Below, in pieces: positions 23,064-31,922 of a DNA stretch of 64,000 nucleotides. The notes under the pieces are model-generated. The model had not been told where the DNA came from and made no database searches. It saw only the letters and a program-made list of their open reading frames with translations. A program made the position numbers and the translations under genes. This stretch comes from Sphingobium sp. YR768 (GTDB taxonomy: Bacteria > Pseudomonadota > Alphaproteobacteria > Sphingomonadales > Sphingomonadaceae). Positions within the stretch are counted from its first letter, which is position 1. The number at the start of each line of letters is the position of its first letter. Location of the stretch: assembly GCF_900111125.1 (NCBI RefSeq), contig NZ_FOGE01000001.1:62001-126000 (forward strand). Direction: 5' to 3'.

Positions 23064-24355
23064 GCGCCGCCCATAGTCCTTCCCGGCCCGAAAATAAACC
23101 AGGCCCGCCTGATCCGCCCCACCAGCCACTCCCCAGTGAGCGCCGCGACCATGCTGAGGCCCGTCAACGGGAAGAGCAGGCCCAGCGCCAGCATCATGCC
23201 CGCCACCATGCGCAAGGCGCCGGGCTGCGCTGGCGGCGGGGCGCCCAGGCCGCGTTTCCACCAGAGGAGCGGCGCGGTGAGGCAGAGCGCCAGCAGGCAC
23301 AGGCATCCCGCCAGCATCAGCAGTCGATTGGCTTCGCCATATTGCTGGCCCATATGGGTGGCGACGCCCCATTCCACCGCCTTCGCGCCGATGCCGAATT
23401 GCCGCCAGTCCGCATCCTGCACCACCGCGCCGTCGGCGGCGGCGATGGTGATTGCGCGGGCAGCGTCGGCACGGGTCGCGATCGCGCTGACCAGATAGGG
23501 CGCGCCGGGGCTGGCGGGCAGGAAGAGCTGATAGCCCGAAGAGAGGCCGCGCCGGGCCGCGATGCGGACGACCGCATCGACGCCGATATCGCCGGAGGCC
23601 CCGGCGGTCGCGCCGCCTTCGCGCAGGGTCCAGGGCAGCGCCTGCTTTGCCGCCGGGGCCCAGGGATTGACCTTCATCGGCGGACGGCCCGCCCCATTGG
23701 CGGCGATGACGGCGCGCAACTCTCCACCCCAAACGTCAGTCCAGGGCATGCCCGTCACGGCCAGAAACAGGATCACCAGCGCCGAGGCAAAGCCCAGCGT
23801 GCCATGCAGGTCGCGCCAGAAAAGCCGCCCGCTGGGCCGTCCCCGGACCGCCAGCGCGGGCCGACCGCGCCGGGGCCAGCGCAGATAGAGGCCGGTCAGG
23901 CAAAGCAGGATCGCCCAGCCCGCGACCACCTCCACCAGCCGATTGCCGACCGGACCGGTCAACGCCAGACTATGGAGGTCGCGCACCAACTGCATCAGCC
24001 CGCCATTGCGCATTTGCCCAAGGATGCGACCGTCGAAAGCATCAACGAAGTAGACTATTGTTTGCCCATCGGCGGCGCGGGTCGTGACGCGCCAGCTTTC
24101 CGTGTCTGAGGCCGGCCTTAGCAACTGGGTTGGCTTCGATCCGGCATATCGTTCCACTATCGAAATGATATGTGAAGGCGACAGCAGTGACTGTCCATCT
24201 TGCTGTTGCACATGCACCGGATAGACCAGCGCCTCGATCTCCGGCTTGTAGAGATAGAGCGCGCCGGTCACCGCCATCAGCGCCAGCACGGGCAGGACGA
24301 TCAGCCCGGCATGGAAATGCCAGCGCCAAATGGCGCGATAGAGGCCCTGCGCCAT
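23060..24355 (-). CDS. PepSY-associated transmembrane protein, 431 aa
   Basis: Four to five membrane segments are visible: about 14-34 (HAGLIVLPVLALMAVTGALYLY), 160-180 (VVAGWAILLCLTGLYLRW), 200-225 (FASALVILFLAVTGMPW), 345-368 and 385-415. The first is followed by a PepSY-like periplasmic region (RVTTRAADGQTIVYFVDAFDGRILG). Conserved His occur in HFHAG and RDLHS/RDLHG. The family is often encoded beside TonB receptors for iron complexes and is thought to act as an inner-membrane reductase. It overlaps the FAD gene and abuts the TonB receptor, so all three form one operon. Confidence 0.88.
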   Translation of the reverse strand: MAQGLYRAIWRWHFHAGLIVLPVLALMAVTGALYLYKPEIEALVYPVHVQQQDGQSLLSPSHIISIVERYAGSKPTQLLRPASDTESWRVTTRAADGQTIVYFVDAFDGRILGQMRNGGLMQLVRDLHSLALTGPVGNRLVEVVAGWAILLCLTGLYLRWPRRGRPALAVRGRPSGRLFWRDLHGTLGFASALVILFLAVTGMPWTDVWGGELRAVIAANGAGRPPMKVNPWAPAAKQALPWTLREGGATAGASGDIGVDAVVRIAARRGLSSGYQLFLPASPGAPYLVSAIATRADAARAITIAAADGAVVQDADWRQFGIGAKAVEWGVATHMGQQYGEANRLLMLAGCLCLLALCLTAPLLWWKRGLGAPPPAQPGALRMVAGMMLALGLLFPLTGLSMVAALTGEWLVGRIRRAWFIFGPGRTMGGA

Positions 24356-26391
24356 CAGAAACGCGCCCGCACGCCAGCGTAGAAGGCGCGCCGTTCGATG
24401 GGATAGAAGGTGACGCCGCCTTCATCGGCAGCGGTGGCCGGATTGTCGGCGGCATATTGGACCAGCGCGCTGATGTCACCGACCGCACGCTGCTGCGTCA
24501 GGTTCCGGGCGTCGAGGAACAGGGTGACGCCATCCCGAACCTGCGCCTGCGCGCCCAGATTGAGCAGCGCATAGCCCCCCACCCGCTTGCTGTTGGCATA
24601 GTCGATCCACGCACCCTGCGGCGTCCATTCCACGGCGGGGGTGATGCTGAGCGCATCGCTGCCCAGCTTCAGTTCCGTGCGATAGAAGTGGCGCGGCACC
24701 ACGGGCAGCCGGTTGTTGCCGAACTGGCTGTCATGGCGGAAGCGGAAGTCGCTGTAGCTATAGACCTGTCGCAGCGTGGCCCAGCGCGTCAGGGTCAGGT
24801 CGAGCCCGGCTTCCAGCCCCTGATGGCGGGTATGATCCGCGTTGAAGGTGGCGGCGGGGATGGTGCCGGCGACGACACTATATTGCAGCATCTCGCCCCG
24901 GATATCCGCGCGATAGAGGCTGATGTCCCAGCCGATGATACCTGCCCGGCCGCGCGTGCCGATTTCCGCCGTCCATGCCCTTTGCGGGTCGACCGGGGTG
25001 AAGCCGGGCACGCCGCCAGTCGGCGTCTGGGCCAGTTCGGTCAGGCCCGGCAATTCCACCGATCGGCTGTAATTGGCGTAGAACTGGATCGTTTCGCCCG
25101 GCTGATAGAGCAGGCCGAATTTGGGCGCGAAGGCATCGAAACTGGCGTCACCGCTGCGAGCGGCGGCAAGGCGGTTTTCGATCTTGCGCTCACCATGGGT
25201 GTAGAGGCCGCCCGCAATCAGCCAGACATTGGCGACCGGCGCGATGCGGGCTTCGCCATAGCTGTTGATCGTCTGCGCCTTTTGCACCGCATCGGCGGTC
25301 AGGGCGCCGGCCTTGCCATTCACATTCACATATTGGCGGGCGACGGTGCGGCCGAACCGCGCCTGACTGCCCAGGCTGAGTTCGACCGGCATCGCACCCA
25401 GATGGCCCGCCAGGTCGAGGCTGGCGAACAGGCCGCCATTGCCGGATGTCTGGTCGATCAGTTGATAGATGGGATGGACCAGATGTTTGGCATTGTAGAA
25501 CAGGCCGAAGGCGGCGGTGCCATTGCCCAGATCGATGCTGGTGCGGTTCTGAAGCCGGATCGAATCGATGTTTCGCGCCTGATCGCCAACGCTGTTGCCC
25601 TTGGCGGGATTGGTCAGCACGTCCTTCTCGCTCAGCGCCCCGGCCAGATGCTGGCGGATCGTCTGGGTGCTGGCATAGAAACGGGTTTCGACCGCTTCGC
25701 TGAGCTTCAGCCCGACATTGCCGTTGAAGCGCAGCGCCTTGCGATCGCCATGGGCGCGGTCGCTGTCGGACGTGTCGGCGGTCAGCGCGGCATAGGCGTC
25801 GCCCCGATCATCGGCATAGCCATAGGCGATCTTGCCCCGCAACGTACCGAAACTGCCGCCGTCGATGCGGGCTTCCGCCCCCGGCGCGCTGCGTCCGGTC
25901 GGCGTGACGGCGTTGATCGCGCCGCCCAGCGTCGACCCGCCATAGCGCAACGCATTGCCGCCCCGATACACTTCGATATGCTGGAAGACCTGCGGGTCGA
26001 GTTCCTGGAAGTCGCCATTATCGTCCGCCGCGTTGATCGGGATGCCGTCCTGCATCAGGGTCAGGCCGCGCATATGATAGCCGCGCGACAGGCCGGACCC
26101 GCGGATCGAAATCCGCACCTCCTGCCCGAAACGCGGCTGGGTGTAGACGCCGGGCGAGAAGGCCAGCGCGTCGCGCAGCGATACGGCCAGTTTATTCTCA
26201 AATTCCTGCGCGGCGACGACATCGACACCGCCGGGGGTGCGCTGCACGCGGGCGGCGGCTTCCTCCACGATCGGACTGGCAGTGACGATGATCGCGCTTT
26301 GATCCGCCTCTTCGGCAAAGGCGGATGTGGCGGACAAGGTGAAGACAAGGGCGCACAGCGGCAGGCTGCGCGCGGCATGGGTGAGACGCAT
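24355..26391 (-). CDS. TonB-dependent outer-membrane receptor, 678 aa
   Basis: Starting at ATG 26391 gives a Sec signal peptide (LTHAARSLPLCALVFTLSATSAFAEE, cut near residue 27). A TonB-box-like IIVTASPI follows, then the plug (ALAFSPGVYTQPRFGQ, ISIRGSGLSRGYHMRGL, IEVYRGGNALRYGGSTLGGAIN) and a barrel ending in the aromatic residue of GVRARF. All features of an active receptor are present. The substrate is unknown: iron-complex uptake is suggested by the PepSY gene, while the DUF2946 gene upstream also occurs in copper loci. No Fur box was identified. Confidence 0.92.
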   Translation of the reverse strand: MRLTHAARSLPLCALVFTLSATSAFAEEADQSAIIVTASPIVEEAAARVQRTPGGVDVVAAQEFENKLAVSLRDALAFSPGVYTQPRFGQEVRISIRGSGLSRGYHMRGLTLMQDGIPINAADDNGDFQELDPQVFQHIEVYRGGNALRYGGSTLGGAINAVTPTGRSAPGAEARIDGGSFGTLRGKIAYGYADDRGDAYAALTADTSDSDRAHGDRKALRFNGNVGLKLSEAVETRFYASTQTIRQHLAGALSEKDVLTNPAKGNSVGDQARNIDSIRLQNRTSIDLGNGTAAFGLFYNAKHLVHPIYQLIDQTSGNGGLFASLDLAGHLGAMPVELSLGSQARFGRTVARQYVNVNGKAGALTADAVQKAQTINSYGEARIAPVANVWLIAGGLYTHGERKIENRLAAARSGDASFDAFAPKFGLLYQPGETIQFYANYSRSVELPGLTELAQTPTGGVPGFTPVDPQRAWTAEIGTRGRAGIIGWDISLYRADIRGEMLQYSVVAGTIPAATFNADHTRHQGLEAGLDLTLTRWATLRQVYSYSDFRFRHDSQFGNNRLPVVPRHFYRTELKLGSDALSITPAVEWTPQGAWIDYANSKRVGGYALLNLGAQAQVRDGVTLFLDARNLTQQRAVGDISALVQYAADNPATAADEGGVTFYPIERRAFYAGVRARF

Positions 26392-26473
26392 GGATCGGGT
26401 AACTTTCTGAAAAATATGCAGAGGGTCGCGCCCTTGTTTCAACAAGCGCAGCACGACCGGAGGTTTTTGCTTT

Positions 26474-26884
26474 TCAGAAAGTGGCGGGCGGTCCCGATGA
26501 AGGCGGGGGCGGCGCGGCAAGGCGCGCGATCAGGCCGGTCTTGAGCGCGAAGGCGATCGCGCCGAAGGTCAATGTCCAGGCGGCAAGCGGCAGGTCGGCC
26601 GCGATCAGCGGCGGCACGACCGGCTGCACCGACGCGGCGAAGGGGCAATGCTGCTGCCCGGCCATGCCATCGTCGGAGGGATGACCGCCCTTTTCCGGCG
26701 CATGCCCGCGCGGCACCACGACATTGACCGGCCCGGTGCCGGTACAGAGCGTCACCACGACGCCCCGTTCGGTACGGACCGGCATGAAGCCGGACGGCGC
26801 GATCAACTGGATGGCCAGGACGAGCAGCGCCAGCGCGGCCAGCAGGCCCCGTGCACCTTCAGACTGTCTAATCGCCCCCATCAT
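26474..26884 (-). CDS. DUF2946 family protein, 136 aa
   Basis: An N-terminal hydrophobic segment (GLLAALALLVLAIQLIAPSG, about 14-33) anchors the protein; the middle has VVVTLCTGTG, HAPEKGGHPSDDG and QHCPFAASVQP, the Cys/His pattern of DUF2946; a second hydrophobic stretch (AAWTLTFGAIAFAL) follows. The family is often found with copper-responsive genes and TonB receptors. It is 83 bases upstream of the receptor on the same strand, so probably part of the same metal-related unit. Confidence 0.82.
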   Translation of the reverse strand: MMGAIRQSEGARGLLAALALLVLAIQLIAPSGFMPVRTERGVVVTLCTGTGPVNVVVPRGHAPEKGGHPSDDGMAGQQHCPFAASVQPVVPPLIAADLPLAAWTLTFGAIAFALKTGLIARLAAPPPPSSGPPATF

Positions 26885-26951
26885 GCCGCTGACGTAGCGG
26901 CGGCGGGCCGCCCTGTCACCCAGACAAAAGGTCCAAGTCGCTTCTTACTGA

Positions 26952-26970
26952 CCTTGACGTAAACGTAAGG
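26952..26970. promoter_or_regulatory. MerR/LiuR-type operator
   Basis: A near-palindrome CCTTGACGTAAACGTAAGG lies 19 bases before the MerR gene. ACGTNNACGT cores of this kind are typical of LiuR-type MerR regulators of acyl-CoA degradation genes. Confidence 0.7.
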
Positions 26971-26989
26971 CTTAATTACACCTCTTCGC

Positions 26990-27400
26990 ATGAACACGCG
27001 CAGCAGCATCGCCGGAATCGAACTGCCCGACCATAGCGAACGGCAGAGCTATAGCATTACCGACCTGTCCGAGGAGTTCGGCGTTACCGCACGGGCGCTG
27101 CGCTTTTATGAGGATGAAGGGTTGATCTCGCCCGAGCGGCAGGGGCTGGCCCGCATCTATTCGCGGCGCGACCGCGCTCGGCTCGCCTGGATTTTGCGCG
27201 GCAAGCGGGTCGGCTTCAGCCTGACCGAGATTCGCGAGATGATCGACCTCTACGACGCCGACGAGGCACATGAGGCGCAGCGCCGCGTCACCGTGGACAA
27301 GTGCAAGGCGCGGATCGACCTGCTGACCCGGCAGAAGGACGATATCGACGCCGCCATCGCCGAGCTGGCCAGCTTCGTCTCAGCCATCGAACAACAATAA
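26990..27400 (+). CDS. MerR-family regulator (LiuR-like), 136 aa
   Basis: A short polar N-terminus leads into the MerR winged helix: YSITDLSEEFGVTARALRFYEDEGL, then LARIYSRRDRARLAWILRGKRVGFSL. The C-terminal half is a dimerisation coiled coil (CKARIDLLTRQKDDIDAAIAEL) without the Cys set of metal sensors. LiuR-type regulators control fatty acid and branched-chain amino acid breakdown, which fits the acyl-CoA dehydrogenase gene 48 bases downstream. The operator at 26952-26970 points to autoregulation. Confidence 0.88.
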   Translation: MNTRSSIAGIELPDHSERQSYSITDLSEEFGVTARALRFYEDEGLISPERQGLARIYSRRDRARLAWILRGKRVGFSLTEIREMIDLYDADEAHEAQRRVTVDKCKARIDLLTRQKDDIDAAIAELASFVSAIEQQ

Positions 27401-27448
27401 TCCCCCTCCCCCGATCGGGGAAATTCAAAGAATAATCAGGAGAAGATC

Positions 27449-29251
27449 ATGCCCAGCTATGCCGCCCCCGTTCGCGACACCCGTTTCGTACTGGACCATA
27501 TCGTCGGGCTGGATCGCTATGCCAACCTGCCCGGTTTCGAAAATGCCACGCCCGATCTGGTCGAGGCGATCCTGACCGAAGGCGGCAAGATGGCGGCCGA
27601 AATACTGTTCCCCCTGAACGCGGTGGGCGACAAGGAAGGCTGCACCCGCCACCCGGACGGCAGCGTGACCACGCCCACCGGCTTCAAGGCCGCGTTCGAC
27701 CAGTTTGTCGCGGGCGGCTGGACCACCATTCACGGCCCGGCCGAATTTGGCGGACAGGGCCTGCCGAGCGTGCTGGCGACGGCGGTGGACGAATATGTGC
27801 TGTCGGCCAACCAGGCGTTCGAAATGTATCATGGACTGACCGCCGGCGCGGTCGCGGCGCTGATCGCCAAGGGCAGCGCCGAACTGCAACAACGCTACAT
27901 CCCCAAGATGGTGTCGGGCGAATGGACCGGCACGATGAACCTGACGGAACCGCATTGCGGCACCGACCTTGGCCTCATCAAGACCAAGGCCGTGCCGCAG
28001 GCCGATGGCAGCTTCAGCATCACCGGCACGAAGATCTTCATTTCGGCGGGCGAACATGATCTGGCCGAGAATATCATCCACCTCGTCCTGGCCAAGACGC
28101 CGGATGCGCCGGAAGGCAGCAAGGGCATCTCCCTGTTCGTGGTGCCGAAATTCTTCGTGGGCGATGACGGCGTGCCGGGCGACCGCAATGCGGTGTCCTG
28201 CGGCTCGATCGAGCATAAGATGGGCATTCACGGCAACGCCACCTGCGTCATGAACTATGACGGCGCGACCGGCTGGATCGTGGGCGAGGAGAATAAGGGT
28301 CTGGCCGCGATGTTCATCATGATGAACGCGGCGCGGCTGGGCGTGGGCCTTCAGGGGCTGGGCCAGGCGGAGATCGCGTTCCAGAACGCCGTTCACTATG
28401 CGAAGGATCGCCGTCAGGGCCGCGCGCTGACCGGGCCGAAGGAACCGAACGAGAAGGCCGACACGCTGTTCGTCCATCCCGATGTGCGCCGCATGCTGAT
28501 GGAAGCCAAGGCGATGACCGAAGGGCTGCGCGCGCTGATCCTGTGGACGGCGTTGCAGGTCGACCTGTCGCATCATGCCGCGACCGAAGAAGAGCGTCAG
28601 GCGGCGGACGATATGCTCCAGTTACTGACCCCGGTGGTCAAGGGCTATGGCACCGATCGCGGCTTCGACGTGGCGGTCGCCTGCCAGCAGGTGTTCGGCG
28701 GCCATGGCTATATCTGGGAAAATGGCGTGGAGCAGTATGTCCGCGACGCGCGCATCGCCCAGATTTACGAAGGCACGAATGGCGTGCAGGCGATGGATCT
28801 GGTGGGACGCAAGCTGCCGATGAACGGCGGCCGGGCGCTCCAGTCCTTCCTGAAGATGGTGGGCGAGGAAGTTGCCACCGCCAAGACGGACGAAAAGCTG
28901 GCGCCGATCGCCGAAGCGCTGGAAAAGGCCAGCGGGCAGTTGGGTGCGGCGACCATGTGGCTGATGCAGAATGCCATGAAGAACCCCGAACATGCCGGGG
29001 CCGGCGCGCATCACTATATGCACATATTGGGTATCGTGGCGACGGGCCTGATGTGGCTGCGCATGGCCAAGGCCGCCACCACGCTGATCGCGGCGGGTGA
29101 AGGGGACGCCAAATATCTGGAAGCCAAACTGGTGACGGCGCGCTTCTTTGCCGAACGGGTCATGCCCGATGCCGGATCGCTGCGCCGCAAGATCGAGGGC
29201 GGCGCCGATGCGCTGATGGCGCTGGACCCGGATATGTTCCTGGCGGCCTGA
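27449..29251 (+). CDS. Acyl-CoA dehydrogenase with C-terminal extension (DmdC-like type), 600 aa
   Basis: ATG 27449 follows CAGGAG. The order of parts is that of the 600-residue acyl-CoA dehydrogenases: a short N-terminal cap ([17 protein letters not shown]), the N-terminal helical domain, the middle beta domain with [19 protein letters not shown] and [16 protein letters not shown], the C-terminal helical domain ([32 protein letters not shown]) and an extra acyl-CoA dehydrogenase C-terminal domain (about 470-590). The Arg-x-x-x-IYEGTNG region and FAD contacts are intact. DmdC and related enzymes oxidise methylthioalkanoyl-CoA or medium-chain acyl-CoA; the exact substrate is unknown. Likely controlled by the adjacent MerR regulator. 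Confidence 0.92.
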   Translation: MPSYAAPVRDTRFVLDHIVGLDRYANLPGFENATPDLVEAILTEGGKMAAEILFPLNAVGDKEGCTRHPDGSVTTPTGFKAAFDQFVAGGWTTIHGPAEFGGQGLPSVLATAVDEYVLSANQAFEMYHGLTAGAVAALIAKGSAELQQRYIPKMVSGEWTGTMNLTEPHCGTDLGLIKTKAVPQADGSFSITGTKIFISAGEHDLAENIIHLVLAKTPDAPEGSKGISLFVVPKFFVGDDGVPGDRNAVSCGSIEHKMGIHGNATCVMNYDGATGWIVGEENKGLAAMFIMMNAARLGVGLQGLGQAEIAFQNAVHYAKDRRQGRALTGPKEPNEKADTLFVHPDVRRMLMEAKAMTEGLRALILWTALQVDLSHHAATEEERQAADDMLQLLTPVVKGYGTDRGFDVAVACQQVFGGHGYIWENGVEQYVRDARIAQIYEGTNGVQAMDLVGRKLPMNGGRALQSFLKMVGEEVATAKTDEKLAPIAEALEKASGQLGAATMWLMQNAMKNPEHAGAGAHHYMHILGIVATGLMWLRMAKAATTLIAAGEGDAKYLEAKLVTARFFAERVMPDAGSLRRKIEGGADALMALDPDMFLAA

Positions 29252-29281
29252 TCGGACCGGTCGAAACAATAGTCATGCAAT

Positions 29282-29313
29282 GGGCGGCTTCCGAAAGGAC
29301 AGCCGCCCTTTTT
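29282..29313 (+). terminator. Rho-independent terminator after the acyl-CoA dehydrogenase gene
   Basis: GGGCGGCT (29282-29289) pairs with AGCCGCCC (29301-29308), followed by five T residues. Confidence 0.88.
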
Positions 29314-29375
29314 GCAAAGCGTTCTTTTTCCCGCGTTCTGCGAGCCGTCGGCTGGCCTAGCCGACTTCAGAAGGC

Positions 29376-29525
29376 TTATGCCGCCAGCGGCAGTTGCTCT
29401 TCGGCCGGAACCGGGGTCACGTCGTCAGCGACCGGTGAATCAGCCCTGTTGAGCGCAGCGATATAGCGCTCGGCAGAGACGACATCACGACGATAGGCGA
29501 AATAGAGCGACAGCAGGGAAAACAT
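29376..29525 (-). CDS. Small protein of unknown function, 49 aa
   Basis: ATG 29525 with GAGG eight bases upstream gives MFSLLSLYFAYRRDVVSAERYIAALNRA followed by an acidic, Pro-rich tail. The hydrophobic N-terminus may touch the membrane. A longer upstream frame is rejected as it lacks a ribosome site. Similar small proteins are common in sphingomonads as far as I recall; no function is known. Confidence 0.6.
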   Translation of the reverse strand: MFSLLSLYFAYRRDVVSAERYIAALNRADSPVADDVTPVPAEEQLPLAA

Positions 29526-29711
29526 GACAAAGCCTCGATTGGGGATATTTGCTGCGTTGCAGCATCCAAGCCTATTTGGGCTTTGGGCGGGCTTTTCGCA
29601 AATGCAATGGAATCGAACACGATTGCAGGAAATGGAAGATTGGGTAAATTTATGTGGCCTGCTCGCCGCGCCCGGTACGGCGCGATAAATATCCGACCAC
29701 AAAGGGCAACG

Positions 29712-30236
29712 TCAGCGCGTCGGACGGTCGAAGACCCGCGTTGGCTTGCCGCCATAATCGGTGTCGACCAGCGCGTGGAAGCCCAGTTTCTCGGCGACCT
29801 TGATCGATGCTTCATTACCGGGATCGATGATGCAACGGACCGAGGGGCTGTCGAGATGCGCGTCGGCCCATTCGAGGATGGCGTGCATCGCTTCGGTGGC
29901 GATGCCCCTGCCCCAGGCATTGGGGCCCAGCACCCAGCCGGCTTCCGGCACGCCTTCCAGTTCCGCGATGCCGCGCTCGGCGCTGAGCAGGCCAGCTTCG
30001 CCCAGAAAGGCGCCGCTGTCGCGCTCCTCTATCACCCACATGCCATAGCCCAGCATCGACCACATGCCGGCATAGCGCAGCAGGCGGAACCATACCGCCT
30101 GTGCGTCCTGCGACTGGCCGCCGATATGGCGCACCACATCGGCATCGGCCCATAGCGCCTTGCAGGCGGCATAATCCTCCACCCGGTGCGGGCGGAGGAT
30201 GAGGCGAATGGTTTCGAGCGTGGGTGCCTGGGACAT
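29712..30236 (-). CDS. GNAT-family N-acetyltransferase, 174 aa
   Basis: From ATG 30236 the product starts TLETIRLILRPHRVEDYAACKAL, typical of the RimJ/RimL-type acetyltransferases, and contains GMWVIEERDSGAFLGEAGL, EAGWVLGPNAWGRGIATEAM (acetyl-CoA-binding pyrophosphate loop WGRGIATEA) and NEASIKVAEKLGF. This subfamily acetylates amino groups of proteins or small molecules. The longer frame to 30311 overlaps the upstream gene and is not preferred. Confidence 0.9.
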   Translation of the reverse strand: MSQAPTLETIRLILRPHRVEDYAACKALWADADVVRHIGGQSQDAQAVWFRLLRYAGMWSMLGYGMWVIEERDSGAFLGEAGLLSAERGIAELEGVPEAGWVLGPNAWGRGIATEAMHAILEWADAHLDSPSVRCIIDPGNEASIKVAEKLGFHALVDTDYGGKPTRVFDRPTR

Positions 30237-30267
30237 GGAGCGATTAAAGGCCGCTCCGGGGCTTTGG

Positions 30268-31119
30268 TCAAGCGGCGGACGGCAGCGGGCCACCCATGCG
30301 CGCAGCGGCATAGAGCGTATCGGCCAGCGCGATCAGGGCGCGATCGTCTACGGCCCAGGGATGGAAGCCGGGCAGGAAATAGCCGAACCATGGTCGGGCC
30401 ACCCGGCGCAATATGCCCGGCCGCACCAGCGCATAATGGAGCAGCCCGCCCCATGCGCGCCGACCGGTCACGCCATCCTGCTGCAACAGATCCATCATGC
30501 CCCGCGCGCGGTGGTGGAGAAAATGCTTCGTCACGACCAGCATCATGGCGCTCTTCACCCACCAGCGTTTGAAGCGGCTCCAGTCTCGGGTGGCGTGGAC
30601 CCATGTGTCATGGGCGACGCCCTTATGCTCGATCTCCTCGATCGCGTGCCAGCGCCACAGCGCGGCGATTTCGGGGTCAGCCCCATCCAGATGGCGCGGG
30701 TCGCTGAGCAGTTCATGCGCGAGGATGGCGGTGAAATGTTCCAGCGCCATGGTCGCAGCCAGACTGGCGATCGGTGGACGCTGTTTCGCAAGATCCAGCA
30801 CCATTGTCACATCGGCGTCGAGGCGCGATACATCATAGCCATGATCCGTCACCTGCCGGTTGAAGGCGAGATGTTCGCGGCTGTGGACGACTTCCTGTTT
30901 AATGAAGGCCGCAATCTCACCGGCCAGCTTGTCCGGCACGCCATCGCGAAAGGCACGGACGCTTTCTATGAAATAGGCCTCGCCGCGCGGGAAGGTGATC
31001 GACAGGGCATTGAAGAAAGCCGTGGCGATCGGATCGCCGTTCAGCCAATGTCGCGCGGCCCGGCGATCGCGTGCAAAGCGTCGGTCGCGGGGCGTGATGG
31101 TGAGGTCAGTCGGGGTCAA
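30268..31119 (-). CDS. Metal-dependent hydrolase family protein (PF10118 type), 283 aa
   Basis: A helical protein with the conserved acidic/His clusters of the family: FIKQEVVHSREH at about 90-101, MALEHFTAILAHEL at about 143-156, and WRWHAIEEIEHKGVAHDTW at about 174-192. These resemble a di-iron carboxylate-type site (E...E-x-x-H pairs). The reaction is unknown for the family. It is divergent from a TetR gene with a palindrome between them, which suggests that the regulator controls it. Confidence 0.82.
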   Translation of the reverse strand: MTPTDLTITPRDRRFARDRRAARHWLNGDPIATAFFNALSITFPRGEAYFIESVRAFRDGVPDKLAGEIAAFIKQEVVHSREHLAFNRQVTDHGYDVSRLDADVTMVLDLAKQRPPIASLAATMALEHFTAILAHELLSDPRHLDGADPEIAALWRWHAIEEIEHKGVAHDTWVHATRDWSRFKRWWVKSAMMLVVTKHFLHHRARGMMDLLQQDGVTGRRAWGGLLHYALVRPGILRRVARPWFGYFLPGFHPWAVDDRALIALADTLYAAARMGGPLPSAA

Positions 31120-31140
31120 GGGGATGCCTCCGGTTGTTAC

Positions 31141-31154
31141 TTACATTTATGTAA
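31141..31154. promoter_or_regulatory. Palindromic operator between the hydrolase and TetR genes
   Basis: TTACAT and ATGTAA arms with a 2-base centre lie 20 bases before the TetR start and 22 bases before the divergent hydrolase start. A typical TetR-type target. Confidence 0.6.
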
Positions 31155-31173
31155 ATAGGAGTAGCTGACATCC

Positions 31174-31791
31174 ATGTCAATTAAACGCGCCCGCCTCAGC
31201 CCGGATGAAAGCCGCCTCGTCGCCGTGGAGGCCGCCCGCGACCTGCTGATCGAGGCGGGACCGCAGGCGGTGACGCTGAAAGCGGTGGCCGGGCGGGTCG
31301 GGCGCACGCATGCCAATCTGCTTCATCATTTCGGGTCGGCGGCGGGATTGCAAAAGGCGCTGGCGGCGCATCTGGGCGAGACGATCACCGCCAAGATCGG
31401 CGAGGCGGTGGATGCCGCGCGGCGCGGCGAAGTCAGCCCGCGCATCATCGTCGACATGACGTTCGACGCCTTCGACCGGGAGGGCGCGGGCGCGCTGGCA
31501 AGCTGGATGCTGGCGTCGGGCAATGAGGATGCGCTCGATCCTGTGGTGGAGGCGATCCATCGGCTGGTCGACAAGCTGGCGGCGAGCGCGCTCAACGCCA
31601 ACCTCGCCGAGCTGATCCGGGAGAATACGCTGATGCTGGTGCTGCTGGCGCTGGGTGATTCGCAACTGGGCGGCGCGATGGCGGCCGCGCTTGCCCTGCC
31701 CCGCGAAAAAGCACGCGAAATCGCGACGCGCAGCCTGACTTTCGCACTGATGCAGGAGGCTGCGGCGATCGCGGCGAAGGGCAAGGTTTAA
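31174..31791 (+). CDS. TetR-family transcriptional regulator, 205 aa
   Basis: Residues about 12-60 form the TetR helix-turn-helix: AVEAARDLLIEAGPQAVTLKAVAGRVGRTHANLLHHFGSAAGL (short blocks), with recognition helix HANLLHHFGS. The C-terminal ligand-binding part is helical and not assignable to a ligand. It is divergent from the metal-hydrolase gene and shares the operator at 31141-31154. Confidence 0.88.
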   Translation: MSIKRARLSPDESRLVAVEAARDLLIEAGPQAVTLKAVAGRVGRTHANLLHHFGSAAGLQKALAAHLGETITAKIGEAVDAARRGEVSPRIIVDMTFDAFDREGAGALASWMLASGNEDALDPVVEAIHRLVDKLAASALNANLAELIRENTLMLVLLALGDSQLGGAMAAALALPREKAREIATRSLTFALMQEAAAIAAKGKV

Positions 31792-31922
31792 TTTTCTGCG
31801 TTTAGGCGCTATGGGCGCGGGCAGGATGGGCGATCCCGGCATCGCCCTGTTGTTTCTTGTTTACCGCATTCTGCGAATCGGCGGCTGTTTCAGTCGCCTC
31901 CAGAATGCTCTATGGGCGCGCC

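Noticed and set aside
24172..26544. 790-codon + strand frame
   Set aside because: Exact antisense of the TonB receptor gene, whose signal peptide, plug and barrel motifs are clear.
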